Position numbers and translations under genes: made by a program. The notes beneath the pieces are model-generated. The model made no database searches and was not told the DNA's origin. It saw only the letters and a program-made list of their open reading frames with translations. From Gymnogyps californianus (taxonomy: Eukaryota > Chordata > Aves > Accipitriformes > Cathartidae), in assembly GCF_018139145.2 (NCBI RefSeq), contig NC_059479.1, positions 992,001-1,056,000 of the forward strand: a DNA stretch of 64,000 bases. The letters run 5' to 3'. The stretch's first letter is position 1; each line of letters starts with the position of its first letter. Of this stretch, positions 33,613-46,720 are shown piece by piece.

Positions 33613-36600
33613 CCTGTCCGGGTCTCATCAGCTTTCCTGGTTTGACACTCGGAGGGCTCTGGTGTGCTGCTGTGAGACCAGGGGGTTAACGTTTTATAGC
33701 AACATCAGGGAAGGAGGAATAGAGGAAAAAGGTTCTCGAATGTCAACAAAAAAATTATCTTGTGCAAATAAACAGAATAGATGGATTATCCCGTGTTGTT
33801 TGCGCAGGGAATTGCTGGAATGCCTGCTCGCTGCTGGCGCTCCCCGAAGCTGCCGGGGGCCCGGGCTTGTTTTCCACGGGGGGCTGGCTCCAGCCCGCCC
33901 TGCTGTTTGCCTTGGGCTCATGGAGCAATCTGCCTCCAGATCGTTTTCCCAGGCTGTGGGCTGGTTGCACGCACGATGGCTACGTGCTAAAGCAGTTGGG
34001 GACGTTTCAGTCCTTCATGTCGTGCACGTACCCGCAAGCATCTTCTCCTACCTGCTCTGTGGGTGAACAGCACAACACGGACCTCCAGTCTCCCCGCTTC
34101 CCTGCCTCATGTCGTTGGCCTTCGCTAAATCCCTTCTCTATGAATAAAGGCTTAGGTCAGAGCAAGATCTAGCCAGGATGCACAAAGACATGCAAAAGAT
34201 AAAGAGCTAAATACAAACGTAATCCATATACTCTTCCATCAGAGGATCTCCAAGCACTTTCCAGACAGTCATTAATCGCTGCAATCGTCAGGTGAGGTTT
34301 GGTGGTGATGCCCACAGCTTTGCCAGAGGGCACATCAGACCCCTGGAACTCAGGGAGGTCCAGCCTTTGCATCTGAGGAGCATTTTGCGATGGCGGGATG
34401 CCCAGGGTGGTGTGGGAGAGCTGGAGCTCTGCGTGCCACGCTGGGGAGATCCCACGCTGGGGAGATCCCACGCCGTGACTCCGCTGTCTGCTCTCAGCCA
34501 TCCCTTTCCTGGCTGCACCTTCCGCCTCTCCTCTCTGCAGGAGGCATTTTGCACCCTGCAGCCAGCTCCCCAGCAAGGAAAACTTCCCTCTGTGCGCATC
34601 GTTCTTCCACCCCTTTATGGCCACTTTGTGCCGAGCGGGATGGAAAGCCTGTCCTTGAGCTTAAGGCTGGATTTCAGCCTGGTTTAGGCTCCAGGTTGAA
34701 GCCTGCAGTCGGACCTGAGCTTTGGCAGGCAGAGGAGGAACACGTATTGTCAGGTCCATCTCTGTCTGCAGCTGGTGAGTGTTTTATGGGGAGGAGAGAG
34801 CACAGCCGGTCCCTGTTTCTGATGTGGGCCACCCAAAACCAGCAGCGTGCGTACAGCCAGAGACACCTGTACATGCACACAAGCTAACAATTACCCAGCA
34901 CACGTGTGCTATAGAGGAGTCTGTATACAGCAGGGAAGAGCAGATCTCCCGGGGCCCTCGGCTTTATTATCCTCTGGATTTAATATCTAGAAACTACACA
35001 TTTATGGGAACCCAAATACACACACGCCTGCACATGTGGCAAATAAAGGGCAAGCAAATGCAGGTCCATGCTCTGTTGGCATGGCCAGCAAAGCGCAGGG
35101 CAGAGCTGCGGTACCATCGAACTGGAGAAGACCAGGAAAGCAGCCCCGGCTCATTTGTTTTTCGTGACATCATGGCCTCCTCTGGCTTTTTTCACAGTTT
35201 TCCCCTGTTGTATTTAATAGACTTAATGGATCACACAGCACTATAACAACAACAGACCTTCAATGTTTTTATTAAAGCCATCTACAAAAATCCCTCTGTG
35301 CTATAGCTTTCCTGCAGGGTGACTTCTGCTGAGATGCTGTTTCCATTAAGGACAATTGCAGAGAATAAAGAAGGAATGAACAAACAAATGGAAAAAGAGA
35401 AGGGAGGGGAGTGGCGGAGCAGAGCGTGCTGCTGGTGGCAAGGGGGTAAAGCGGGGCTGGCCCGCACCTTCAGCCGTGTCCCACTGCCCACGTTTGCCTG
35501 GGACTCCTGTTACACAGCCCGGCACGTGGGGCAGCACCAGGTCCTCCTCGCAAAGCAAAATTGATTTCATTAGCTGTGATGTCAGAACTGCTGTCTCTGG
35601 CCTCCCAGTGAGATCACAGAGGGGAAATGCCATTTTTATACTTGTCGGGTGTGACTTATTTGCTATATCCATTAAAGCTGTGAGTGATGCAGAGGGAAGA
35701 AGCTTTTCCCCGCTCAGGAACAGTCTGGTGTATGCCTCGCGGTTTGATGTATGTCGCCACCCAGCCAGTGTTGTGTTATTGGTTATTAAACATTTATATC
35801 TGTAGTGCTGCGAAGCGGCAAAGCAGGTTGGTGAGTCGTTCTGCTGGGTACCACACAAAAACAGCAGGAGCAATGGTCTTTGTTTCGCAGGTAGTTGTTA
35901 CCTCCCTTCGTTCACCTGCTGGGGTGGAGTACGAGCGCCAGGAAAAGCATCTCTCCAGCTCCCAGCGATGCAGCACCAGTGAGGGACCTGCTACTACTTC
36001 AGCATGCGGCGGGGGACGGCAGCAGGGGAACGTCTCAGCCGCTGAGATGCCATTGAAGACCCCTCCTCTCTGCACCGTGACATGGAGCACCACTGGGGAG
36101 ATCTACCGGGCCAGGAAAAGGGGAGCCACATCCAGCCCTAGATCCACGTCCCCCAGCGTGCGGCTGGGCTCTGGGGTGGCTTTGAGCTCGTGCCTGCTTG
36201 GTGCGTTCATACCAGCTTCTTTGTCACTCAGGTAGGAAACAGCCGGGGTTCGCCCAGCACACCGTAGCCCAGATCCCCAGCTGATACCCCGGGCTAGTCC
36301 TTCTGCCTGGCTCGGAGGATGCTCTGAGGCCAAGCTGTGCAGGAGCTGCAGTCCGCAGCGAGAGGTGTGCGAGGCAGCTCTCTGTGCTTATGCTTGCCCT
36401 CCGCCCCTGGCAGTGCAAGCATCCCTTCTCCCTTTGCTGAAAGACTCTCAGCTTTCCTTCTGCTTCTTTGAGCCTTTTTCTTTCCCAAAACTGATACCTG
36501 GGCATTTCATTTTTTGGATGCTCAGAGTTTAAAAAGGTCTGGAAAAGCACTTCTGTTTCTGCAGGACCTTGGGGCTTCTCGTCTGGCGGCAGCTGTCATC

Positions 36601-37669
36601 AGACCCCTGCCCACTGTCCCAGCATTGACAAAACGGTCTCCTGCAGGCTTGGGGGGGAGAAAGTAAGGGACAGATAGGAATTCCTTTGAAGGGAGATTTC
36701 AGTTTTTAACTGCAGCTTTGAACCTTCCTCCCAAATCCCAGGGAACCTGACCCAACCGATCCCATCAGTCAGCATCCACAGCTCCAGCTCTGAAGTTTAC
36801 TCTTCCGTCCGTACCACCATCCCAAGTAGCACGATGATGGATTAAGTCTTTCAGTCTTGCAGGTATTTTGGTTTTGAGAGCAGCCTGGTCAACCAAGGTC
36901 CGCCACAGGACATCAAGTGTCATGGCCTCTGTTGTGGCAAGAAGGGAACTACGCAAACACTATGGGTAAATTAACGCCTAACAAGCTGGTCTTTCATTTA
37001 CTCTGGAGCTACTGGAGGCAACTACCGCTTGCACGTGAGATCATTACGGACACAGCAGTGCTAAGCAGGAGCAGCTCATCTCTGTGCCATCCCAGGTGGC
37101 TGAGGGAAGTTTTTCAGAGCCCAAGCTTGAAGCACATGTTGCAGGTTGGTGTCTGGGTTTTTATTTTCCCAAGGACTCTCTTTCCGTCTCGTTACCTTGT
37201 GTCTATACTCCTCTTTGTGTGTGAGCTCTCAGATACCAAGGGGTTCTTCTCAAAGGGTTGACAGACATGGGTAAAACTCTCTGATTTATGCCACTCTGAC
37301 ACTTGCTTGGCTAAAACACCTAGAGAAGATCATCCTACCTGCCCTGGCAGAGCTGTTCACTAAACCCTAAATCAAAAGGGACTGCTCCTTGCCTCCCCTT
37401 TTCCTATAACAAAGCGCAAACCATTTCCATTTGTCCGTAGCCAGCACTCTGTTCCCCTTAATGCGCTAAGCTTCCCAACATGATGTTTAGCACATGTTCT
37501 TTCGCAGTGCCCCCCTCTGCTCAAAGGCAGCCTTATAGTTTGCAAATGGGATGAAACCACTGTGCGGCCCCGCGTCTTGGCTCTGCTCCCGCCGTACTCT
37601 ATGGATGCCAGAACCTTTGCTGCACCTTCCAAGTCATTATGTATGTTCAAAAGCCTGCCAGAAAGGCTA
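33613..37669. other. Unique sequence, no gene seen
   Basis: Contains a tandem duplication at 34438-34469 and AT-rich patches at 35190-35290 and 35370-35400. Open frames up to about 185 codons (35684-36235 +) are without domains and overlap others on the opposite strand. No transposon recognised. Confidence 0.5.
34438..34469. repeat. 16-bp perfect tandem duplication
   Basis: The 16-mer starting ACGCTGGGG at 34438 is repeated exactly from 34454, followed by the start of a third copy (ACGC). Confidence 0.9.
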
Positions 37670-37687
37670 GGAGGATAAAAGCAAGGG

Positions 37688-37737
37688 AAAAAAAAAAAAA
37701 AAACAACCCCAAAAAACCCAAAACCCCCCAAGCCCCC
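37688..37737 (-). repeat. A run followed by spaced C tracts (minus-strand G-quadruplex type)
   Basis: A run of 16 A (37688-37703) is followed by C tracts at 37707-37710, 37717-37719, 37724-37729 and 37733-37737, separated by short A-rich spacers. Read on the - strand this is T/G sequence with four G tracts before a long T run, able to form a G-quadruplex. The A-run end could be a retroposon tail, but no element body was recognised upstream. Confidence 0.75.
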
Positions 37738-40700
37738 TAATGCACGTGAAGGAGAAGCAGAGTAACTGAGGCATGTCCTCCATGGAGCGCTGGCCGCAGG
37801 GCTCTCGCCCGCAGCTCACTGTTGCGCAGCCTGCGCGAGGTGGGTCTCCTCCTATGTTTGCCTTCTGGGGAACAAAAGGCGTGCTTGCCCGGGGAGGAGA
37901 AATCCGTCCCCCCGTGGGTTTGTCTGGGACGGCTGCCACCATCAACATACCCAAATCACTGGTGAGATGCTCAGAGGGATCTGTCGGGGCAGGATCGGAA
38001 ACGCAGAGATGTGGGCTCGGCCCCTGCTCAGACACTGGGAGCCTTATCTCGGTGATCAGAAAATGCTTCAGAAGAGTTAATGAGCGCAGATACAAAGAGC
38101 TGTGGTTGTCTGTGTAAACAGGGAGCCACAGCCACGAGAAAGGATCAAAGACGGGATATTCACCCAAAGCCATGGACTTTTACCACTCGGGCTGAAGGAA
38201 AACTCTGGTGCTTGCATCGGGCAGCGGGCTGTTAGTGAGCACCCAGGGCAGCTCCCGAGGGGGCAGAAGACATGGACGTGTCCCGTCACCCTCCCATCTC
38301 GTGTCCCATCACCCTCCCATCTCCTCTCGGTGGTTATTGAGACAGCAGTGGTGCCTGCCGCTGCCTCCGGGCATCGGAGCAGAGCTGCTTGGGTGGCAGA
38401 GCGCAGTACAAGGCAGAGGATGTAGCGAGGAGTCTGCGCGTGTCTGCAGCGTGGTTCAGCCTCTCGGGATATGAAGGAGGGAGAGGAGGGGGCAGTGAGG
38501 GAGAAGGAAGGTGAGACAGGCTGCAAGGAAGAGGACAAGTGGAGAGAGGAGATAATCGGCAGACAAAGAGTGCCGACAATTCTGCCGATGTAACCAGCCC
38601 TCTGAAAATGACTGGTTGGTGTTTGCCTGACTCCCACCATCAGGAGAGGCTGTGTGCTCATCAGGGAGCTCCTCTCCCACTCTCACAGCCAAGGGACCAG
38701 GGGATATCTCTGCCCATATTGGCACCTCCCTCTCCTTTTGTTTCTTTTCTCCATCCTTTTCAGTACTAACTGTGCTGGACACGGTATTTCAGGAAGCAGT
38801 CCTTGGCATTGCATAGGGAAACTGGTTTCCAGCCTGGGCTCTTCTGCGGTGGCTGCATGGCATTGCCTTGTGGCCGTGGGGTCATCTGCTCCGGAGGAGC
38901 TGGGCTGACGCTCCCGCTGCAGCTGCCGAATGCTGGCGATCCCCAGCCACCCCTTGCCTGAGGTCTTGGACTTATCCCAGTGACCTGGAGCTGTTTGCCA
39001 TGTTCCTGCAGAAGACCTAGATTTTAATGCCAACTGAGCAGCTGTATAAATGTTTCGTGACATTTCAGAGACAGAATAGATCATGCTGTTCAAACCTCTT
39101 CTTTCAGAGAGCATTCAAATAATACCTTTTCAGTTTAAGGGAACTTTATTTGCTTTAAAGATTTTATGATAATTTCCAACAGAGGCCATCAGACAGCCAA
39201 TCTGATTCAGTCTTCCCCATCCCAGGATATCCTGCAGGCCAGCACTCCCTTTTTCTCTGCAGGGTGTCCTCCATCATACCCATACCCCTCTGCATTCAGA
39301 GCTTCCCTGGGTCTTCAAAATCTTTCCAATATCGAAGCAGCTATTCTAGTTATTAACCAGCCCTTTCTAAATGCATACAAGCCTCCACAGTGTATGCCTG
39401 TCCCACTGTCTCTGGGCTACCAAAAAAGAAAAGCTAAAAGCATCATCGAATTTGTTAATTGGCATGAACTGCAAAACTTCTCTGCTGAGATTATGCCATC
39501 TTATTTAACGAGACTATTCCCTTGGTCTCAAAGTTTAAGGGAAAGACCCCAGACATCTAATGAGCTTCACAAAAGGCCTACAAGTTAATAGAACTGGGCT
39601 CAGCTATGTCGACTGGAAAAATTAACTTTAGAATCAAGTTTTCTGCAGTAAAAAAATGATTTGAGGTCTAAAATGGTCACACAGTCTCAGTACCCCAGGG
39701 AGAACCAGCAGACATGATGCCTGCGTGAAAGGGGATGTACCTCAACCACCAGAAGACTCCTGATGGAGATGACCTCCTGGCTCTCGCTGTTCCGCAGGAC
39801 AGCAGGAGCGATCAGGCTTCCGAGCAAGCCCCTAAAAATGTGACACCGAGAGGAGGAGAGGGGTTGAGCATTTCTGTCTTCAAATCAGGTAATGTTTCTG
39901 CTGGAGGAATGTCCTGAAGGCAAGCAGGTCACCTTACCCAGCTCAAGCCCTGTCAAGGTCCCTCCCGTTCCAGACAACGGGATGGCAGATTGCCCTTGCA
40001 TGCTGCAGGGCTTTTCATCCCTGCGACTTGTCCTCACATCGAGGACTTTGCAGTCCATGCCCTGGAAACATCATCATCTTGCTGTGATGGACTCCGACTC
40101 GATAATCTCCCCATCTGTGATGGAGACCGGTGCCTGCCGTTGCCCGCAGACACCCAGGTGCTAATTGCCCCTCCACCTTCCTCGCCGCCGTTCGTCTGCA
40201 ACACCTTCTGCACATTCCTTTCTCATGTGGTTCCTCAAGCCTTTCCCCGAGGAGGGGACGCAGCAATCCTCCCTCTTGCAAAACGTCACATCGTGTCCTG
40301 GCAAGGAGTAATTCTTCAAACCACTCTCTCAAGGTGCAGGCAGGCATCGACCCGCCCTCCTTTCCCGTTAGTTTAGGACTTCGTACAGTGGCATTCCCAA
40401 AACAAGGCGCTGGGTGAGGGTCTGGATTCGTGCTGTGCCTCGGGCTGTAAGACCGTATCGCCTGTTGGGAACTGGATGCTTGTGTTGGCAAGAGAAGACT
40501 GCGTCCTCTTTGACCACGACTTGTCACCCAGGCTGAGCGCTTGCCTGTAAATAAAACCCCATGGGTGGTCCTCTCCCCAGGAGCCAGCCGGCGGGACCCC
40601 ACGTACCTGCCTCCCGGGGCGACGCTGGTGTGGGGATGAGGACCGAGCACGGTGCCGGTGAAGCAGTGCCGGGGCTGCGGAGAGCTGGGACTGCCTTGCA

Positions 40701-41029
40701 TCCCCCGGCATCACGGGGCTGTGCAGCCAGCACCGGGATGGATCCACCCCGCGCGGCAGCAGCAGCAGCAGCATCTGCAGGGACGAGCATCCTCGTTCCT
40801 GCTCTGCACTCCAGCTGCCCGTTCATCTCCGGTGGCAGCAGAGCTGCCTGCGGGCCCGTGAGGTCCCAGGAACGAGCCTGCAAGAAGGAGATGGGTGACA
40901 TTGAGGAGCTGCAGCCCCGCAGCTGCAGGGAGAGCACCGGCGCAGGAGCGGTTCGCCCCCCGGCACGCTCCCTCAGCCCCCGCACGGCACCCGGGCACGC
41001 CAGCCCCATGCCTCTCCCAGAGCCTCCTT
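37738..41029. other. Unique sequence, no gene seen
   Basis: Contains a 23-bp tandem duplication (38278-38323), a purine-rich tract (38468-38545) and a (GCA)6 run at 40756-40773. AT-rich parts at 39030-39180 and 39590-39680 have no clear motif cluster. A 140-codon + frame (39166-39588) is unusually balanced in composition but shows no domain or splice context. Several 200-codon frames at 40.0-41.1 kb overlap on both strands. Confidence 0.5.
38278..38323. repeat. 23-bp tandem duplication
   Basis: Two copies starting GTGTCCC at 38278 and 38301 differ at one position (CCCGTC against CCCATC, a CpG to CpA change). Confidence 0.9.
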
Positions 41030-41480
41030 TTCTTGTTTTTCCCCCAAATATATTCAAATGCATTGTTATGAAGTACAATTATGAAAATCTATTCTTCCCC
41101 CAAAGCTCTGAAGCATGGAAAAAAAGGCTGTTAAATGCTGAAATATTTACTTTGCTTTTTCAGATTAGGAGCCGGCAGTGAGCAGCATTCAGCTTTATTA
41201 AAATAAGAGCACTCTTACATATGGCCTCGGCTAAAAGGCAAACTCTCTTTCTGCTCTGTCCCACACAGTAAGTTCCAATTAGTGAGAAATATCACTCAAA
41301 GACTAGCCTTTCTTTGTTTAAAAACAAACAATATATCACTGCTGATAAGAATTTAAAAACAAATAAACAGTGGTTGCTATTTGCATAAGACCTACAAATT
41401 AAGTGCACTATGTGCAGTCATAAAAGAGGCACAAATTGATCAAAATTTCCTTTCAGAGCTGTGCAGACATTAAGACTAAT
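41030..41480. promoter_or_regulatory. Candidate conserved non-coding element with a POU octamer
   Basis: AT-rich unique sequence in GC-rich surroundings. ATTTGCAT at 41379-41386 is a perfect POU octamer. Around it are forkhead-like words (AAACAAACAA near 41323, AAACAAATAAACAG near 41357) and CAAATTAAG near 41395. Earlier, CATTGTTATG near 41060 is SOX-like. Octamer, forkhead and SOX cores within 330 bp suggest an enhancer; no activity or conservation can be shown from the sequence. Confidence 0.42.
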
Positions 41481-44400
41481 GGTGCTGAAGCAAATGGCTG
41501 AATGAAGAGGGCTTTCTTAAAATCAGCATGGGTTTTGCCTCCCTTCTGGCAGACACTGGCTTGTTCTTTACCCTGAATCCTCACAGTTCATTTCTTAAAC
41601 CTCTTGCGCAACTTATCTTTCAGTATCTCTCTTTGGAGACTCTCATACATCATGGCTAATTCTAGGTTGCCACCACCCAGAGAGGATTTTGCAGCTCAAG
41701 CCTGGTGTCACGGTCTGGTGAATGGCATGAAGAGAACGGCCAAGTCTTGGGTGGCGTTTATCATATATACGAAGAGAGTTTGCTTTTAAAAAAAGAAAAG
41801 GAAAAAAAAAAAAAAAGCAGGACGAAGCTGAGGCAAGGGCCCACAAGACAAGTCTACAAAATCGTATGAGGGGAAGGGAAACCCAACCTTTTCTTCTTTA
41901 CCCACAGACTGGGAAGCAGTGGGGTTCCTCAGTGAGGGACATCGTAGGAGACACAAGCCATGCTGCAAACTTGCTCAAAGCGAGCCCTGGATGAGAGACT
42001 CCTGCAGTGATGTGGAAAATGATGCAGAAGATGTACTAGAAAGATTAAGGCATCTTTTTCTGGTGATCGGGCATCACACAGGTCTGAATCCTGCCAGTAA
42101 ACCTAGGACTGAGACCGTCCTGGGATAGAGGGAATAGGGAAGAGCAAGAGATACCTGGAGTCGGAAGGACGATAGAAGCTGAAGCCCTGGACAGTCCCCA
42201 GGCTGCCTTGTGGTCTCTAGTGATTCCCTGACAGAAGTATTTAGGCCTCTGGTGGTTTTGTTCCCCCCTGCCCCCCCCAATAGAGTAGGTCAACAAGGTT
42301 TTATATCATCTTCTCAACACCATTTCACTGAAAACAGCCCTTTCTGCAGGAAGCCGTTATCTCCATTTAAGTTTTCTTCAGAAGAAAGAAAGAAACATTT
42401 TGGTAACCTGGCCAAAAAGGAGGATGTTGATTTTTATATACTTTTTTTTTAATATGCCACGATGGCTCTTAACTTCAAAATATTTGCCAAACTGAGTTCA
42501 GAATGGGGTAGGAAGCAAACTGCATGGGATTCCCACCTGCCCTTCAACAAAGTCACAAGGAAGAGCCCCCAGGGTCCCGCAGCTGGGACAAAGAAGATTT
42601 ATCCTTGCAGAGGAGGTGGTTTAGCCTTGTGCTTAAGGACTGCTATGTTCAGCTTGCTTTTCCGTCACTGACCTGCTACGTGGCCTTAGCAGCATCACTC
42701 CAGCCCTGCATGCCGTCCGACCTCGTCTCCGCATCCACAGCCGGGACCGTTCCTGGTGTTCGACCACCCAGCCCAGGTTGGCTGCTCCGTGCCTGAGCGC
42801 AGGCGTTGGGATTCACGGCACATCCATTGGAATGAAGAGATTTCTCCCGTCTCCTGTTGGGTCTGGAGCGGGTGTTGTTGCTCGCAGGCAGAGGCATCTC
42901 CTCTTCTCAGGCGAGCAGGGTGGAGCGCTGCAGCTGAGAGCCATGGCCGGCCGCTGCCTCTGAGATAGCTAACGGCAAACCCGGCACGTCAGAGAGCACG
43001 AGGAGCAGCCGCCAAGGGGTGGGCAGGGGAGAGACCGAAACCAAGCGAGATAAACCCACCTGGAGGGGAAAAAAAAAAGGAAAAAAACCCACAAAGCTGA
43101 AAGGCAGAGTACAGAAAAAGAGAGTTACCAGGAGATTTTTAAATACAAAGCAAGAGCCAGCCCTGAAGGAATGTACGCAGAATGCATGAAAATCTCTTCT
43201 CCTCCTCTGACAAAGAGCGTTTTCCACAACCTCGGTTCCAGCTCCTCATGCCTGCGCCTTCCCTCTCTTGTGGCTGGGGAGAGGGAGGCAGAGGGCAGGG
43301 CTGCAGGCATGCCAGCTATTGATGTCTTTTCCAAAGGCTCCACAAGCTTTCTTCACTGCTTAAAACCCCAAATCAAATTTCAGAGGTTCGCCCATCACAT
43401 CCTCAGTCAAAGGGAAAACAAAACCGGATCCCCCGGGAGGACCGGACCCGCAGCCCCTGCCCCCCCAGACCGGCACCTCCCCGTGCTCCCTCCCACGGGG
43501 AGCATTCCCGGGTTGCCCACAGCAAGGTTTGGTCCTACAGACAGCCGGGGTTCAGCCCCATCAGGGGCTGTGCCGGCTCTCGCAGGCTGGCGGGGATGGG
43601 CAAAATTCCCACCGCCGCAGCCCAGGGTGAGGCAACAGCCAGTGGTGTCATTTGCGTCCAAAAGCTAAAAACGTGCCCTCTAAACTCACAGTGAGCATCT
43701 GTCAACTCATTCCCAGTAAGAAGACCAAAACTCTTCGTTTCTATCTGTTTCTCCACGTCCCGGGGGCACTGGGAGGCCAGTGCAATGTTTGGTGAGATAC
43801 CAGGAGCGGGTGTGAGGCCAAACCGTGCTTGGTAAAAGGCTCTTCAGCAGCCTGCGATTCCCTGAGCTATCCATATATTCTAGATGGTAAATAATTCTGT
43901 CCTTATGTCGAGCTGCCAGGAGAGAGGGAGGATTTCTGAGCTATTCACGTATTTAACTTCTTGTGAGATCGGTCCTGGTGCCTTGCCGGTAACAGCAAGA
44001 GCCGACTTCTCCATGCGAGCCCAGCTGGTGCACCTTTCAAATTCCTTGGCAGGCTTACTTTCCAGCCTGAATTATCTCAGTCATGTCCTCCAACTGGAGT
44101 ATTTTTGCTTCAAAGTTTGAGGTTAAAGAGATAAAGATAACCTGGAGATTTTGGGGTCTGAAAGCTGAGAGATTTGTTGCGCTGGGAAAAGTCTCATAAT
44201 GCGATTTTGGAGTGCCGCAGCTCAGCCAGCTCAGTCTGGGCACCGCAAATGCATTTTCCAGTTGTTCTCAGTGTGAGCCAGTGCCAATGAGCGAATTTTA
44301 GGAAAACGAGATTGTTAGTTATAAATTGCTGTTGCAAAACATTGAGACTTGCGAACTCCAGCAGGTATCGAGGGAGCACGCAATTTTAGGGGTTAGCTCT

Positions 44401-44589
44401 CTGGGTGTTGCCCCATCCCTGAAGCCAAGCAGGTTTTTCCTCCTGCTTGATCGCTCCCTGTCACCTGTGCTCGTGCCGGGGTCCCAACGCCTACCCGGCT
44501 TTTCTGCACCTAATCGTGGTGCTTTCGCTCCCCATCTCGCTTCTGTGCAGGAAACCCCAAACTCCACTACTCAAGGCAGGTCGTAACAC
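41481..44589. other. Unique sequence with one possible old SINE, no gene seen
   Basis: Contains A runs near 41799-41816 and 43070-43088, a T run near 42443-42452, and CpG-rich sequence at 43420-43620. Open frames reach about 165 codons without a domain. Confidence 0.5.
42608..42695 (+). mobile_element. Possible MIR-type SINE fragment
   Basis: GGTGGTTTAGCC...GTGCTTAAGGACTG is followed by CCGTCACTGACCTGCTACG and TGGCCTTAGC. This resembles the order of words in the MIR core (a variant of TGGTTAAG, then CCACTGACTTGCTGTG, then GACCTTGG). The match is partial and from memory; a chance resemblance remains possible. Confidence 0.35.
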
Positions 44590-45250
44590 TATATGACATT
44601 TTATTCTAAGCAGCACCATTGAGTTGATAACAATCTTAATCCATCTCTTTGGTGCTTAACTTCCAGCATCTAACTCCCTCCCTTAAAATTCCCTTAAAGC
44701 CGCTGACAGGCATGGAGCTGATGCCATCTTCCCATTGTCTGACCGTAGCAAAGACTTAAAAGCTGCTGTTCTGTAACATTTCAGCAAAAAAGAACATTAT
44801 TAATAGCAAGATGATAAGACTTCCAGGTTTCAAAGTCAGGAGACATGAATGATTTCTTTTCCTAAAGAATTAAACCCAATGAAAATGTAATATTTCCTTC
44901 AGAAACAAGAGCTCCCTCTTAGCCAAAAGGAGGACAGAGAATGACGTGCTCCAAATTAACCACAAGTGATCAGACCTGCCAAAAGGCAGAACACTAACTG
45001 TACTTCTGCAAAGAGGGGTTTCTCTTAATCCCATTGTATTTACAACAGCTCTGGAGATTCTCCCGCTGGAAGCGCGGGGAGACAGGCAATGCGGAGGTAG
45101 CATGATGCATCTTTGTTTGCCAGAATGCCATTACTATAAAAGGAAAATCCCAATTAGTAGAAGTTATGGATTTCTAAAAGTCAGCCTATTGGCACAGGCT
45201 AGGAGGGGGAGCAGTGCTAATTATTAATGATTATTTTGAATTACTGCTCC
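44590..45250. promoter_or_regulatory. Candidate conserved non-coding element (homeodomain cluster at right end)
   Basis: AT-rich unique sequence. CAATTAG is at 45151-45157 and TAATTATTAATGATTA at 45218-45233, three overlapping homeodomain cores in 16 bp. GATA-type words (ATGATAAG near 44811) are also present. 44810-44860 has a faint SINE-like feel (TTCAAAGTCAGGAGAC) that is too weak to call. No coding potential. Confidence 0.38.
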
Positions 45251-46379
45251 CTCCCTGTGCTTACATCAGAGATGCTTGCAGGGAGGAGCTGCCCAGCAGG
45301 AACGTGGGAGCAGGGGCTTTTCTTCCCAGGGCATCCGTAGGGCTGACAGCATTGCACCGCGCGGCACCGGCCGGCTCTCACCTCCAAGCCTTCAGTTGCA
45401 TTTCTCTGCGGGATGCTCGCACCGAGAAACGGCCCGGCTGTGGGCACGCCGGGCCTGCCGTGGGCAACCTCAACCTGTGATGGGGCACCACAGAGAAAAG
45501 GTGTGAGTTTGTCTGCTCCTTTCTCGGGGCAATAGTGCTTCCCCCGCTGTGGGTGCTCAAGGCTTTAATTTTCTATGTGTGGGTGAACGGTGCCAAGTAG
45601 AAAGATGGGAGGACCCAAGTTCTCGGTTTGCACTCACCACGGCTGAGCAGAAGCAGCAGAAATCTCACCGACCTCATCTCCCCATCTCGGGAGCTGCTCC
45701 TTACGCAGACGCTCTCCAAGCGCCTGTAAGGGAGACCAAGCTCTGGCACGGATGCCCGGCTTGGATGAACCGGCCAGAAACACAGATTTTCATATTCATG
45801 TGCAGACTGTTACGGAGTGTCACGCTAGCCAGTTGCTTGGTCTCAGTGGTTTCTGCCAGAATAGAGCAAAAGGCCGGTTCTGGGCGGGAACGTCAGCACT
45901 GAGCATCCTCCGAGCTGGGCAGCACCTTCCCAAAGACGAGCTGAGAAAGCCGGGGGTACGTGGGAGGTGTCCGACTGCGGGGCCCGGCCGCACCAAGGCT
46001 TGGAGACCACAAACACAGCGTAAGGACCTGGATGGGATAGGAGGCTTGCTATGATATAAACTGCCTGACAGCCTCCAGCATTTCGGTTTGCACATCAAAT
46101 AGGCAGCAACCACGAAGCGGAAGGTGCCTCAGTCCCCTCCCAGCGCCCTGCAGCCGCTGCTTCAAGCTGCACTTTCTGCCTGCTTTGCTGAGCGAAGCCC
46201 CTGGAGAAGATGTTGCCAGACTGGATGGGTGATGCTACGGAGCTCGGGCGGCTGGATGAGGCAGGGGCCACCGTGCAGGGCCGCTCCACGTGCTGATAAA
46301 CCTGCACAGCACACACTGAACTGATAAGGACAAAACCTGTTGCCTGCGAGCCAGAGTTACATCTGCAGGCTGTGATGGA
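45251..46379. other. GC-rich unique sequence, no gene seen
   Basis: Overlapping short open frames on both strands without domains; no repeat recognised. Confidence 0.5.
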
Positions 46380-46720
46380 TGTAAAACGTTTAAGTCAGAA
46401 CACAGCAGCCGCAGAATAGCAAGCCAGCCGAGCACTCTTCAATCCACTTTATTGATTTATTCCCTTCACTCACGTCCCTAATGCTCCTCTCAGCTCTATG
46501 TGGCTCAATGCAGCACAAATTAACAGAGCCCACAAAAGCCCTCTGAAGCCATTCCCCTGATTAACAGGTCTGTAATGCTGAAAGATATCTTCATTTTAAT
46601 AACCTGGCACTAAATGGATTACAGCCACGGAACTGAATGCACGTCATTCCCCAAAGGGAGAAATGGCACATATTTTTATATGCTGTAGGAATTGCCAAAG
46701 ATCGGGACAAATGACTCAAA
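46380..46720. promoter_or_regulatory. AT-rich candidate regulatory block
   Basis: AT-richer stretch with CTTTATTGATTTATTCC near 46447 and CATTTTAATAACC near 46592. CAGCTCTATG and AGCACAAATTAACAG lie between them. No gene recognised. Composition-based call. Confidence 0.25.

Noticed and set aside
44810..44870. Possible MIR-type SINE
   Set aside because: Only one short word (TTCAAAGTCAGGAGAC-like) resembles the family; no second block in the right order.
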